Shown here: piece after piece, positions 46,333 through 54,869 of the stretch
How the letters are laid out: the number at the start of each line of letters is the position of its first letter
How positions within the stretch are numbered: the stretch's first letter is position 1
The notes under the pieces: model-generated
Databases searched by the model: none
Told to the model about the DNA's origin: nothing
Seen by the model: the letters and a program-made list of their open reading frames with translations, nothing else
IMG/VR virus record: IMGVR_UViG_3300027621_000003
Span: 1 to 64,000 of that record
Reading direction: 5' to 3' (one strand)
DNA: 64,000 nt
From: a virus
Made by a program: the position numbers and the translations under genes

Positions 46333-49300
46333 TTAAATATTTTCAAATGACGCTCCTGTTGGAGTTATTAAGAATTCAATGTCAATGAATTCCAACGCTT
46401 TTGTTGGTTTCAAGTAAATTTTACCCGACATAGTATTTCTGTCTAAATCTTCAGGTGAATTACTTACAGTAACACGGAAATCATATAAACCTCTGTCTCT
46501 TCTAATAGCGTCCAAGATAGGGTTAACTGAATCCAAGAAGTCTTGTCTTACCTTAGCGTCGTTTTGTTCAAACAATAATCTTACCGCCACCGCTGAAATT
46601 AACTTACGAGCTTGTAATAACAATCTTCTTACGTTAATTCTGTTAAGTGCTGTGTCAGCAATTTGTAATGTTTTATTACCCCAAATTACAGTTCCAACAT
46701 CTGAGAAAGTTGCGATAGGGTTAATTCTACCTTGGTACAAAGTATCTCTATCTTCTTGTGTAAGCTTCTTACGTGCTTTAACAGCATTTACCAAACCTCT
46801 TGTGTAACCCGCAGTTGCGAACCATGGGAACGAAATGTTATCAGTCAACGCTAAGTTTCTACAAACTTCATTTGTTGGTGGTATGTAAATTTGTGTGTTA
46901 TTTACAGTATCTCTTACCAAAATCCATGGGTAATAAGTTGCTGTGTAGTTAGAATCAATTCCTGTATTATCTAAGTTATTAACCGCTTCTGTTGGGTAGA
47001 TGAAATCAGCTATATTTGTTACTGGTACAAACATTGCTGTATCAGGTGTTGTACAAATGTAGATTGAATCCGCTCTATCAAATGTTACCATAGAAATTGA
47101 ATCCTCAACCAAGTTTGAGTTATTAACATAATCAATACCAGGTGTTGCAAATACATTTATGTTAACCGCTTCAGGGTTTGCGAAAGTATTAATACCTAAC
47201 AAGTATGCGTAGTAGTCAGTATTTGAATAATCTGTAAAGTTACTAATAGCAATTGGTTTGAAAGCTCCCCAACCAGTTGCGTTAGGGTATCTTGTAGTTG
47301 GACAAGCTCCCGCTTGGTATCCACTACCACCTAATATAAATCTATCTGTATTTGTTCTACTTTCACTATAAATATCCCAACCATCAAATCCACCTTGTAA
47401 TAATAATGTGAATTTTCTTGCTTGGATTTGGAAGTATGGATTTGCGGGTGTTTCAGGGTCAGATTGGAATGAAGCAACCCCACAATCAAACGCTGGTGTT
47501 CCTGAAGTAGTACCATAAGCAATATTTACAACTGTTGCTCCCGAATCCATGTGGAATCCTTTAGTTACAGTATCCCAAGGTAAAGCATCACCTTCAACAC
47601 ATAAATCAAGAGGTTTTTGTTTACCTTTATATTCAAAGAATAATGGGTCATAACCAATTTGAGATGAAATACCCAAATAAGTACTTCTTACTTTATCACC
47701 GCCAGATACCGCTTTGTTATCAAAACCTGTATATGAGAATGGTGGGTTTGTAACAATACCAAATGGTGGGTTGTAAATTACTTCACCTGGGAAGTTGTAT
47801 GCCACTTTATAAACTGGGAATGGAGAAGTTGCTGAACCGTATGTTCTAATAACATATCCTTCAAAACCACAAGGTACACTTTCAGGATTTGCTTCAGTGT
47901 TCATCTCCAACATTATGTACTTAGAATTCAATGAGTATTCTCCATCACTAGTACCAATTTTAACACCAACATAGTTATTGTTTGTTGGGTCCATAGTACA
48001 ATTTGTGTATTTTTCTATAACAACAGGATTAGCATCTGTATCAAAGAAATCACGAACCGCAATGTCAAAACTTAAGTTGTTAAATGAAATATTTTGGATT
48101 GAAATTTTAATTTGAGTGTTTGCGCTATTACCATCAGCAATTGAATAAAACTTAAACAATCTTTCAACTGTAGAACCATTAAGTTCAGATACAACCCACG
48201 GTGATTCAGGTGATTGGTATTGTTCCAAGTAGTTAGCAATTGTACCTGTAGTTACAGGGTTTCTTAAACCTGGTAAACTAATTAACGATGAGTTAATACC
48301 TCTGATGTAACCTTTGTTATAACCATAAGTCAACATTGTTTGGAATTGTTCTTCAACAAACAATGGTGTTTCAACTCTATTTTTACCGAAGTTAGAAATA
48401 CCAAATACTTTTGTAATATAATTTGTGTCGTTACTATTCATAGACGCAACAAACGAGAACGAATCTGGTGTTTCAGCGTTGTCAGTATAACCTGAAATCG
48501 CAAATTGTGCGAATGGGTTTTGAGAAATTCCTGAATAAGAACCTGAATTATCTATAATAACATCAGTTGTTCCTGTAATTTGATATTGTGGACCATGATA
48601 GTCTGATGTAAACAACGAAACACCTCTTGAACGTAAAGTTGCAACAACAACATCATTCCAACCTTCATATGCAGTACCTGAGTATGTATAAGTTTTACCT
48701 GTGATAGTTCCTGAATAGTTACCAGAACCTAAATCAGTCATTGCGGATACTACGTTAAAGAAAGAATATCCTGTATAAGTATCTCCTGTTGTAATATCAA
48801 AGTTTGCGTAATACCAAGTATCATCACTTGGTGATGTAAAGTCAGCATCATAAACAGAAAGTCCAGACACATTATAAACGTTTGTCTGAGCGGTATATCC
48901 TGGTAATAACGAATTATAATCAGATGTTGACACGGTTCCAAAAATGTATGCCGATGCTCCTGAAGTAGTTCCTGAGTTATTAATGATTGTTTGAATTTGA
49001 TTATATAAATCCGTAGTAATTGTTGATACACCACCATTATATTGTGTGTATGTATTTCCTGTTTGGATTATAGATGGGAATGATGAAGTATATGTAATAG
49101 CAGTTCCACCTGTTGTTCCCGTAAAGGTAACAGAGTATGTTGTACCTGTTGATACACTAAGACCCACAGTACTTCCGTCAACATTGGCAATTGTTGTGAT
49201 TGACCAAGATGAACCCGCATCATAACCAGATAAACCCAACACCCTTGTTACAAACAATTGGTTAGATTGTTGAAGGTATGATTTTGCTATATAAGCCAAC

Positions 49301-49527
49301 TCATATTTTGGGATTTGAGTGTTTACAAATTTTTCGGGGATGGTTCCACCGAAATATGATTCAAAATCATTATAATTTGTAATGAAGATTGGTTCGAAAG
49401 CCGGACCTGTTAATGTCTCCCCAACAAGACCAAGAGTGGTTACCCCCACACTTTGAGCTACGAAGCTAAGGTCTCTCTCTGATGTGTATACACCAGGAGA
49501 TACGAATACTTTATTTGATACTGCCAT
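46333..49527 (-). CDS. Tail sheath protein, gp18-like
   Basis: A 1064-residue contractile sheath protein. The N-terminus SNKVFVSPGVYTSERDLSFV is the classic sheath opening. GLVGETLTGPAFEPIFITNY and YFGGTIPEKFVNT follow. The C-terminal domain has LTQEDRDTLYQGRINPIATF, RRLLLQARKLISAV, a conserved RRDRGLYDFRV segment and the end IDIEFLITPTGASFENI. Typical sheath proteins are about 400-700 residues (T4 gp18 is 659), so about 400 extra residues, largely Gly/Thr/Tyr-rich beta between residues about 110 and 650, form surface domains. It is followed by the HAD gene and then the tube gene. Confidence 0.9.
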   Translation of the reverse strand: MAVSNKVFVSPGVYTSERDLSFVAQSVGVTTLGLVGETLTGPAFEPIFITNYNDFESYFGGTIPEKFVNTQIPKYELAYIAKSYLQQSNQLFVTRVLGLSGYDAGSSWSITTIANVDGSTVGLSVSTGTTYSVTFTGTTGGTAITYTSSFPSIIQTGNTYTQYNGGVSTITTDLYNQIQTIINNSGTTSGASAYIFGTVSTSDYNSLLPGYTAQTNVYNVSGLSVYDADFTSPSDDTWYYANFDITTGDTYTGYSFFNVVSAMTDLGSGNYSGTITGKTYTYSGTAYEGWNDVVVATLRSRGVSLFTSDYHGPQYQITGTTDVIIDNSGSYSGISQNPFAQFAISGYTDNAETPDSFSFVASMNSNDTNYITKVFGISNFGKNRVETPLFVEEQFQTMLTYGYNKGYIRGINSSLISLPGLRNPVTTGTIANYLEQYQSPESPWVVSELNGSTVERLFKFYSIADGNSANTQIKISIQNISFNNLSFDIAVRDFFDTDANPVVIEKYTNCTMDPTNNNYVGVKIGTSDGEYSLNSKYIMLEMNTEANPESVPCGFEGYVIRTYGSATSPFPVYKVAYNFPGEVIYNPPFGIVTNPPFSYTGFDNKAVSGGDKVRSTYLGISSQIGYDPLFFEYKGKQKPLDLCVEGDALPWDTVTKGFHMDSGATVVNIAYGTTSGTPAFDCGVASFQSDPETPANPYFQIQARKFTLLLQGGFDGWDIYSESRTNTDRFILGGSGYQAGACPTTRYPNATGWGAFKPIAISNFTDYSNTDYYAYLLGINTFANPEAVNINVFATPGIDYVNNSNLVEDSISMVTFDRADSIYICTTPDTAMFVPVTNIADFIYPTEAVNNLDNTGIDSNYTATYYPWILVRDTVNNTQIYIPPTNEVCRNLALTDNISFPWFATAGYTRGLVNAVKARKKLTQEDRDTLYQGRINPIATFSDVGTVIWGNKTLQIADTALNRINVRRLLLQARKLISAVAVRLLFEQNDAKVRQDFLDSVNPILDAIRRDRGLYDFRVTVSNSPEDLDRNTMSGKIYLKPTKALEFIDIEFLITPTGASFENI

Positions 49528-49561
49528 TTTGTTTTAGTTATTCAGTTTTATTTATTTTATA

Positions 49562-49569
49562 GATAAATA
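49562..49569 (-). promoter_or_regulatory. TATTTATC element for tail sheath
   Basis: TATTTATC in gene sense, 34 nt upstream of the tail sheath ATG. It shares an 88-bp divergent gap with a plus-strand copy at 49606-49613. Confidence 0.35.
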
Positions 49570-49605
49570 TTAACAGATTTAAGAAAAACTTTACTTTACG
49601 CCATC

Positions 49606-49613
49606 TATTTATA
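49606..49613 (+). promoter_or_regulatory. TATTTATA element (plus strand)
   Basis: Exact TATTTATA on the plus strand, 2 nt before a possible ATG at 49616 and 35 nt before the ATG at 49649. It points the opposite way to the sheath element, as expected for a divergent gene. Confidence 0.4.
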
Positions 49614-49648
49614 ATATGGGCAGATTATTTTCTGCCTTTATTCTACCT

Positions 49649-49804
49649 ATGGAAAAGAAAATAAAGAATTTGAAGATATCAATAGAGTCACACGATATTT
49701 TAAAGAAATACTGTGAAAAACACGGTATTAAGATGTATAGATTTTTGGAAAATTTGATTAAAGAAAAATGTCAAACTAAAAAAGACATTTATGGTGAATC
49801 ATGA
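49649..49804 (+). CDS. Small ribbon-helix-helix-like protein
   Basis: 51 residues from the ATG at 49649 (62 if the in-frame ATG at 49616 is used; that one sits only 2 nt after a TATTTATA element and adds an unlikely hydrophobic leader). The sequence MEKKIKNLKISIESHDILKK then YCEKHGIKMYRFLENLIKEK has a short strand, then two helices with a turn (HGIK), the layout of Arc/MetJ-type DNA-binding proteins. It is the only gene here facing away from the tail sheath, and its end overlaps the convergent 374-residue gene by 6 bp. It may be a small transcription regulator. The fold is a pattern-level call. Confidence 0.5.
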   Translation: MEKKIKNLKISIESHDILKKYCEKHGIKMYRFLENLIKEKCQTKKDIYGES

Positions 49805-50923
49805 GTGGGGATTCCCATTTGAGTTTGGTTGTGGTGGAACATCATAATTTACACCAAACAATTTGATTGCGTAATTGAATGTTGATGGTAATGTTGCATC
49901 GGGTCTACTTGTAACAACAAGTCTTAAAGTATCGTTGGTATTGACTTGTATTAATGAAACATCACTACCATAAAAATCAAAAGTTAATTGTCCTTGTGGT
50001 TTTATATACACATCAAAATCGGTAATATTTATTTTTGTTAGTAAATTAAAATCACCCGTATAATCAACCATTAAATCAGTTTGTGTTGACCCACTTGGTA
50101 CAGAAACACTTAAATTATATTCATCAATATTTTCGGGGTATTTTTTTCTTTTTGGTCTTGATGTTTGAGCAGATACTTCAAAAGTATTTAACACACGAGA
50201 AACCGCAGGGGCAACTTCAAACTCATCTTCATCCAATAAAAATCCTAACATGGTGAATTCATAATTTTGGATGTAGAATCTTCTTCTTTGAACATCAACA
50301 ACTGATTCATCAGAAATGGTACCCATAATAATTGGAATGTAATGACCGTTGATTTGTCTATAGGCTTGTCTTGACGCAAAAGTTTGAATCACATTTTTGT
50401 TAAACTCATTTAACTCCCTCATTCTATTACAAACAATTTTTACATTATAGGTAATATCAACAGGAACGGGTTGTGGAATTTTATAAATGTCCAAACCTTT
50501 GATGTTTCCATTCCAAGACGGAACGGCTGCGTAAAAATATTCTTTTCTGTTTGGAATATTATAAATGATTGCGGGATTGCTTCCGTATTTAACTTCAGGT
50601 TGACGAACAACCGTAATAAAAGGTAATGTTGGATTACCATTCAAATCTTGAATGTTCCAAGTTTCTGTAAATTGAGCCCAGTTTTGTGTAGTAATAATTA
50701 AATCAATCATTGGTATTATACTACCAGCGACCGTTGTTTGCAAATCTTCTTTAACAAAATCTAAAAACCCCCTATCTAACTCGGGATGCATTAATGACTT
50801 TGGTAAAAAAGTTCCATCTTTTTTAATATCTTCAAGCAATTGTTCTCTACGAGCCAAAAGAATTTTTTCTGGCTTGAGATTGATGGTTGGAATAATCTCT
50901 TTTCGTTTTCTTGGTAATGCCAT
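49799..50923 (-). CDS. Tail terminator/sheath-stabiliser-like protein (gp15-like)
   Basis: A 374-residue protein. Residues about 60-250 have the layout of T4 gp15-type tail completion proteins: VVRQPEVKYG, then DITYNVKIVCNRMRELNEFN (long helix), GHYIPIIMGTISDES and RRRFYIQNYEFTMLGFLLDE. Residues about 270-374 are an extra beta domain ending in a Pro/Asn-rich tail. T4 gp15 (272 residues) caps the tail and binds the neck. It is the last gene of a two-gene unit with the 171-residue gene, coupled by TAATG. The assignment rests on motif spacing, not on strong identity. Confidence 0.55.
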   Translation of the reverse strand: MALPRKRKEIIPTINLKPEKILLARREQLLEDIKKDGTFLPKSLMHPELDRGFLDFVKEDLQTTVAGSIIPMIDLIITTQNWAQFTETWNIQDLNGNPTLPFITVVRQPEVKYGSNPAIIYNIPNRKEYFYAAVPSWNGNIKGLDIYKIPQPVPVDITYNVKIVCNRMRELNEFNKNVIQTFASRQAYRQINGHYIPIIMGTISDESVVDVQRRRFYIQNYEFTMLGFLLDEDEFEVAPAVSRVLNTFEVSAQTSRPKRKKYPENIDEYNLSVSVPSGSTQTDLMVDYTGDFNLLTKINITDFDVYIKPQGQLTFDFYGSDVSLIQVNTNDTLRLVVTSRPDATLPSTFNYAIKLFGVNYDVPPQPNSNGNPHS

Positions 50924-51438
50924 TATAATCCCATAAATTCGTTTTCACTTGCAGGTGTTGCAGTGTAAGAAAAGTAAAATCCTTTATATCCACCATAAGT
51001 GTGTTTATTGTCATAGTCAGGAATACCTGCGTCCATTATTGAATAATACCTAACTTCGGATTCTGTTATCCAATACCCGATATAATCACCCAATTCAATA
51101 TCAACTTGTAAATCAGCGAGTTCTTGTTTATAAACGGAAAACTTTAACAAACCAGGTTCATTTTGAATAATTTTACTACTACCTAAAAATTGACTTGACG
51201 CTTCTTCAATCCTAACATAAGCATTAATTGATACGGGTGCTAAAAATTGTATTCCGTTTTGTTGTACCTCACCGTAAACATCATCATTAACTGTTTTTGT
51301 TCTATCAACCTTGTAAAGTACAATGGTAAAATTCATATCCCCACCAAGCCATTCACGACCCATAGAAATATCTAATGAGAAATCTTCCCCACCAAAAAAT
51401 TTACCTAATCTTGTAATTGGAACGAGTTGTTGTGCCAT
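50923..51438 (-). CDS. Neck/head-tail junction protein, possibly gp14-like
   Basis: A 171-residue beta-rich protein: MAQQLVPITRLGKFFGGEDF, DVYGEVQQNGIQFLAPVSIN, LKFSVYKQELADLQVDIELG then DYIGYWITESEVRYYSI. This weakly resembles neck proteins of the T4 gp14 type, which also have a 'GDyi.y...e..yyEI' strand pair. It is translationally coupled (TAATG) to the gp15-like gene and preceded by a TATTTATC element. The neck role is inferred mainly from position. Confidence 0.45.
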   Translation of the reverse strand: MAQQLVPITRLGKFFGGEDFSLDISMGREWLGGDMNFTIVLYKVDRTKTVNDDVYGEVQQNGIQFLAPVSINAYVRIEEASSQFLGSSKIIQNEPGLLKFSVYKQELADLQVDIELGDYIGYWITESEVRYYSIMDAGIPDYDNKHTYGGYKGFYFSYTATPASENEFMGL

Positions 51439-51442
51439 ACTT

Positions 51443-51450
51443 GATAAATA
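51443..51450 (-). promoter_or_regulatory. TATTTATC element
   Basis: TATTTATC in gene sense, 4 nt upstream of the ATG of the 171-residue gene. It lies in the 39-bp divergent gap with the SNF2 gene. Confidence 0.35.
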
Positions 51451-51477
51451 TACATAAATTGATTATCTTTTATTAGA

Positions 51478-53247
51478 TTGGAAAATACTGAAAACACATA
51501 TAATGTCTCTGTGTTAGAAAGAAGGGCTCTTGATTTGTTAGAGACATATCAGGGTGCCAATAATTACATCATACGTTTAAGACAAAAACAAATTGATAAT
51601 AAAAAGTTTTACCCAACTCGTGCTCAAGCCGAGTACATTATAAATTATCACGAAACCGCACCAAAGGTTGCGAAGAAATGGGTGGAACTTGATTCTTATT
51701 TTGCCCAAAAAATTGCTAATGACAAATTACTTTCATCTGTACCAACAAAAGTATATGTTGAAAAACTTTTGGTTGAAAAAGATACCGCCTATCATATTTG
51801 GGGAAAATATTTTGAATCAGAACAAGTCTATGACTTTTGGATTCCAAAGGTTGCGTTGATAAAAGACAATAAAGTTAAGGATGTTGTGATTGATTATGAA
51901 AAATATTCTCACCGTCCACCACTTGAACACCAAAAAGAGGCTATTAAATCTTTGGTTGAGAATAAAAAGTTTATTCTTGCTGATGATATGGGTTTGGGTA
52001 AAACAACATCAACTATTATTGCCGCTTTGGAAACAGGGGCAAAAAAGATTTTGATTATTTGTCCGGCATCTTTGAAGATTAATTGGCAACGTGAGATTGA
52101 AAATTATTCAGACAAACCAACGTCAATCATTGAAGGTAAAAAATGGGAAGATGGTACTTTTGTTATCATCAATTATGACATCATTAAAAATTTCCACGAT
52201 GAAAAAAAGAAAGATGATTCTGTTTTATTGAAAACAAAGTTTGATTTGGTGATTATTGATGAAGCACACTACATTCAAAACAAACAAGCTCAAAGAACCA
52301 AGTTAATCAATGACTTTGTATCCAATGTTGAAAGACTTTGGTTGTTAACAGGTACACCAATTACTTCAAGACCAATTAATTACTTCAATTTATTGAACTT
52401 AATTGAGTGTCCTGTAGCTAAAAATTGGATGGCTTATGTTAAAAGGTATTGTAATGGTTTTCAATTCCAAGCAGGAAGAAGAAAAATTTGGAATGTTAGT
52501 GGAGCATCCAACTTGGAAGAGTTAAGAGACCGAACCGCACCCTTGGTGTTAAGAAGATTAAAGGAAAATGTTTTAGATTTACCCGATAAAATCATTACAC
52601 CAGTTTATTTAAGATTAAAATCAAAAGAATATGAAGCCTTAATGGGTGAGTATTATGATTGGTACGATAAAAATGGTGATTCTGATTCATTAACACTTCA
52701 GTTTACCAAACTTACAAAAGTAAGACAGGTGATTGCCGAAGAAAAAGTTCCATCAACAATTGAAATTTGTGAAAACATTGTTGAACAAGGTAAGAAAGTA
52801 ATTGTTTTTACTAACTTTACCAAAACATTGGAGATGATATTAGAACATTTTGGAAAAAGTGCTGTTAGACTTGATGGACAAATGTCCCAAAAAGAAAGAC
52901 AATTGTCCGTTGACCGTTTTCAAAACGATGAGAGTGTTATGGTATTTGTTGGGAACATAAAAGCCGCTGGTGTTGGTATTACATTGACAGCGGGTGAGGC
53001 GGTTGTAATGAACGATTTGTCCTTTTTACCATCAGACCACTCTCAAGCAGAGGATAGAAGTTACCGTTATGGACAAAAAAATAATGTATTAGTTTATTAT
53101 CCAATTTTTGACAACACGGTAGAAGGAATCATCTATGACATACTCAAAAAGAAGAAAGACATCTTTGAAACCGTGATGGGTGATAAGGTAGACAATGGCG
53201 ATTATGTTCAAGAAATACTAGAACTTATAAATAATTGGAGGCGATAA
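51478..53247 (+). CDS. SNF2-family DNA helicase/translocase
   Basis: A 589-residue superfamily 2 ATPase. Motif I is ADDMGLGKTT (168-177), Ia is ICPASLKINW (194-203), II is DEAH (261-264), III is WLLTGTP (about 284), IV is VIVFTNF, V is GVGITLT and VI is QAEDRSYRYGQ. The first 140 residues are a phage-type N-terminal extension. SNF2 proteins translocate on dsDNA and may anneal, reverse forks or clear protein, much as UvsW does in T4. The start is TTG at 51478; I see no suitable ATG. It opens the plus-strand island and is followed 50 nt later by the dismutase-nuclease gene. Confidence 0.82.
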   Translation: MENTENTYNVSVLERRALDLLETYQGANNYIIRLRQKQIDNKKFYPTRAQAEYIINYHETAPKVAKKWVELDSYFAQKIANDKLLSSVPTKVYVEKLLVEKDTAYHIWGKYFESEQVYDFWIPKVALIKDNKVKDVVIDYEKYSHRPPLEHQKEAIKSLVENKKFILADDMGLGKTTSTIIAALETGAKKILIICPASLKINWQREIENYSDKPTSIIEGKKWEDGTFVIINYDIIKNFHDEKKKDDSVLLKTKFDLVIIDEAHYIQNKQAQRTKLINDFVSNVERLWLLTGTPITSRPINYFNLLNLIECPVAKNWMAYVKRYCNGFQFQAGRRKIWNVSGASNLEELRDRTAPLVLRRLKENVLDLPDKIITPVYLRLKSKEYEALMGEYYDWYDKNGDSDSLTLQFTKLTKVRQVIAEEKVPSTIEICENIVEQGKKVIVFTNFTKTLEMILEHFGKSAVRLDGQMSQKERQLSVDRFQNDESVMVFVGNIKAAGVGITLTAGEAVVMNDLSFLPSDHSQAEDRSYRYGQKNNVLVYYPIFDNTVEGIIYDILKKKKDIFETVMGDKVDNGDYVQEILELINNWRR

Positions 53248-53254
53248 TCAAACT

Positions 53255-53293
53255 TCGGCTTATTTATAATTAATAAACATTAATAAAAGCCGA
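53255..53293 (+). promoter_or_regulatory. Leader hairpin enclosing TATTTATA element
   Basis: TCGGCTT (53255-53261) pairs perfectly with AAGCCGA (53287-53293), closing a 25-nt AT-rich loop. The loop contains most of the TATTTATA copy at 53261-53268, whose first T is the last base of the stem. The stem ends 4 nt before the ATG of the dismutase-nuclease gene and may control its translation or end SNF2 transcription. Confidence 0.4.
53261..53268 (+). promoter_or_regulatory. TATTTATA element (plus strand)
   Basis: Exact TATTTATA on the plus strand, 29 nt upstream of the ATG of the dismutase-nuclease gene. Confidence 0.4.
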
Positions 53294-53297
53294 CCTT

Positions 53298-54842
53298 ATG
53301 AAGAATCTTAAAAATAGGATTGAAGTAATTGAAGAAGATTTACAAAAAAAAGAAGTTAAAAGACAACAAGAACAAAAAGTACAAAAAGTTGTCGCAGAAG
53401 CCAAAAACATTAAGATAGAAAAATTACCCTATTCTTATGCCGCACTAAAACAATTTATTGACCCCGAAACCATGAGTGTTCATTATAACAAACACTACAA
53501 AGGTTATGTTGATAAATTAAACGGAGCATTAAAAGATGATGAGGATTTAACCTTAGAAGAAATTGTTAAAACAATAGACAGTTTCAACAAATTCATTAGA
53601 AACAATGCGGGTGGTGCCTACAACCACCAATTGTTTTGGAAAATGTTAACACCAAAAACAACAAAACCGGGTCCAATCACACTTAAAAAAATTAATCAGA
53701 GTTTTTCATCATTTGCCGACTTTAAAAAGAAATTTGAAGGTCAATCAAAAGATAGGTTTGGTTCAGGATGGTGTTGGTTAGTTCTTACAAAACGAGGAAC
53801 CTTAAAAATTATGACAACCGCGAATCAAGACAATCCACTTATGGATGTTGTTGACCAAGGTGGTTATCCAATTTTAGGTTTGGATTTATGGGAACACGCA
53901 TATTATCTAAAATATAGAAATAGGAAAGACGAATACGTAAAAAACTTTTGGAGAGTTGTTAATTGGGACTACGTAGAGTCAGAACTTTCAAGAAAGTTAG
54001 ATAAAACAGTAAAAGAATCTACAACCGCTAAAGAATTTTTGACCGAAGCGGTTAAAAGTGAACCCTGTTCAACCCAAGATAAGATGGCATCAAAGTTATT
54101 GTTTAATACAAACAGAGATGTTCTTAATCTATACAAGAATGCCATCATGCAAATTTTAAAAGATACATTTGCTGATAGATACTACAACAAAGATGAATAC
54201 GAAAAAGGACAAATGTCGGGTGTTTATAATTTGGAAGGTAAAGGAAGGTCAGTTATAAATTATTTAAACACAAACTACAGTGCATTTTGTGTATTGAAAA
54301 AAGATATAAACAAATATCTTACAAAAGTAGGTGAGGAACCTATTATTTTTTCAGATAAAACACCAAAAGAACAAGTTATTGAAATGGCAAGAATGTTGAA
54401 GGTTTTAAACAAAGTTAAGTTTAGAGTATTCTCATTGGAGTCTGAAACATTAAAGACAGTTATGAGTGTAATGGGTGTAACATCAGACAAAGGTAATAAA
54501 ACTGAAGACGCTGTTGTTGAAAAACTAAAAAAACAATTTGGTGATGAAAATGTAACTCGTATTGGTGAACTTGGAAACAAAGAAGATATGATGACGGGTG
54601 TTGATGTTAAGATTATGGTTGATGGTGTTGAAAAAACCGCACAGGTAAAACCATTCAGTCACATAACAAGAAATGATGACATGTATAAAGTTGACGGAAC
54701 CGCAAATGTTAAAAAATATCAAACAAATTGGATGATTTTTATGAAACGTTTGGATGATATGGTAATCTTTGATAATTCAAATACAAAAATCATTGACGGA
54801 GTTTATTATTTCCTAATTGATGCCAAGTTGTATCAATTATAA
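53298..54842 (+). CDS. Mn-type superoxide dismutase fused to putative PD-(D/E)XK nuclease domain
   Basis: A 514-residue protein. Residues 1-38 are a charged, coiled-coil-like helix. Residues 39-232 are a full iron/manganese superoxide dismutase. The four metal ligands are His62 (VHYNKHY), His110 (NNAGGAYNHQLFW), Asp196 and His200 (GLDLWEHAYYLKYRNR). His66, Tyr70 and Trp198 are kept. Gly at 105-106 and Gln177 (TANQDNPLMD) are the Mn-type signature. Residues about 245-390 are helical. Residues about 398-514 fit a PD-(D/E)XK nuclease: Glu403 in a helix, Asp436 in GVDVKI, and Gln449-Val-Lys451 in TAQVKPF. No secretion signal. Downstream is a neck-like gene, upstream an SNF2 helicase. The dismutase call is firm; the nuclease call is by motif; the reason for the fusion is unknown. 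Confidence 0.82.
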   Translation: MKNLKNRIEVIEEDLQKKEVKRQQEQKVQKVVAEAKNIKIEKLPYSYAALKQFIDPETMSVHYNKHYKGYVDKLNGALKDDEDLTLEEIVKTIDSFNKFIRNNAGGAYNHQLFWKMLTPKTTKPGPITLKKINQSFSSFADFKKKFEGQSKDRFGSGWCWLVLTKRGTLKIMTTANQDNPLMDVVDQGGYPILGLDLWEHAYYLKYRNRKDEYVKNFWRVVNWDYVESELSRKLDKTVKESTTAKEFLTEAVKSEPCSTQDKMASKLLFNTNRDVLNLYKNAIMQILKDTFADRYYNKDEYEKGQMSGVYNLEGKGRSVINYLNTNYSAFCVLKKDINKYLTKVGEEPIIFSDKTPKEQVIEMARMLKVLNKVKFRVFSLESETLKTVMSVMGVTSDKGNKTEDAVVEKLKKQFGDENVTRIGELGNKEDMMTGVDVKIMVDGVEKTAQVKPFSHITRNDDMYKVDGTANVKKYQTNWMIFMKRLDDMVIFDNSNTKIIDGVYYFLIDAKLYQL

Positions 54843-54850
54843 TAACCTGA

Positions 54851-54858
54851 TATTTATA
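54851..54858 (+). promoter_or_regulatory. TATTTATA element (plus strand)
   Basis: Exact TATTTATA on the plus strand, 11 nt upstream of the ATG of the 371-residue neck-like gene. Confidence 0.4.
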
Positions 54859-54869
54859 TACAAAAGACT

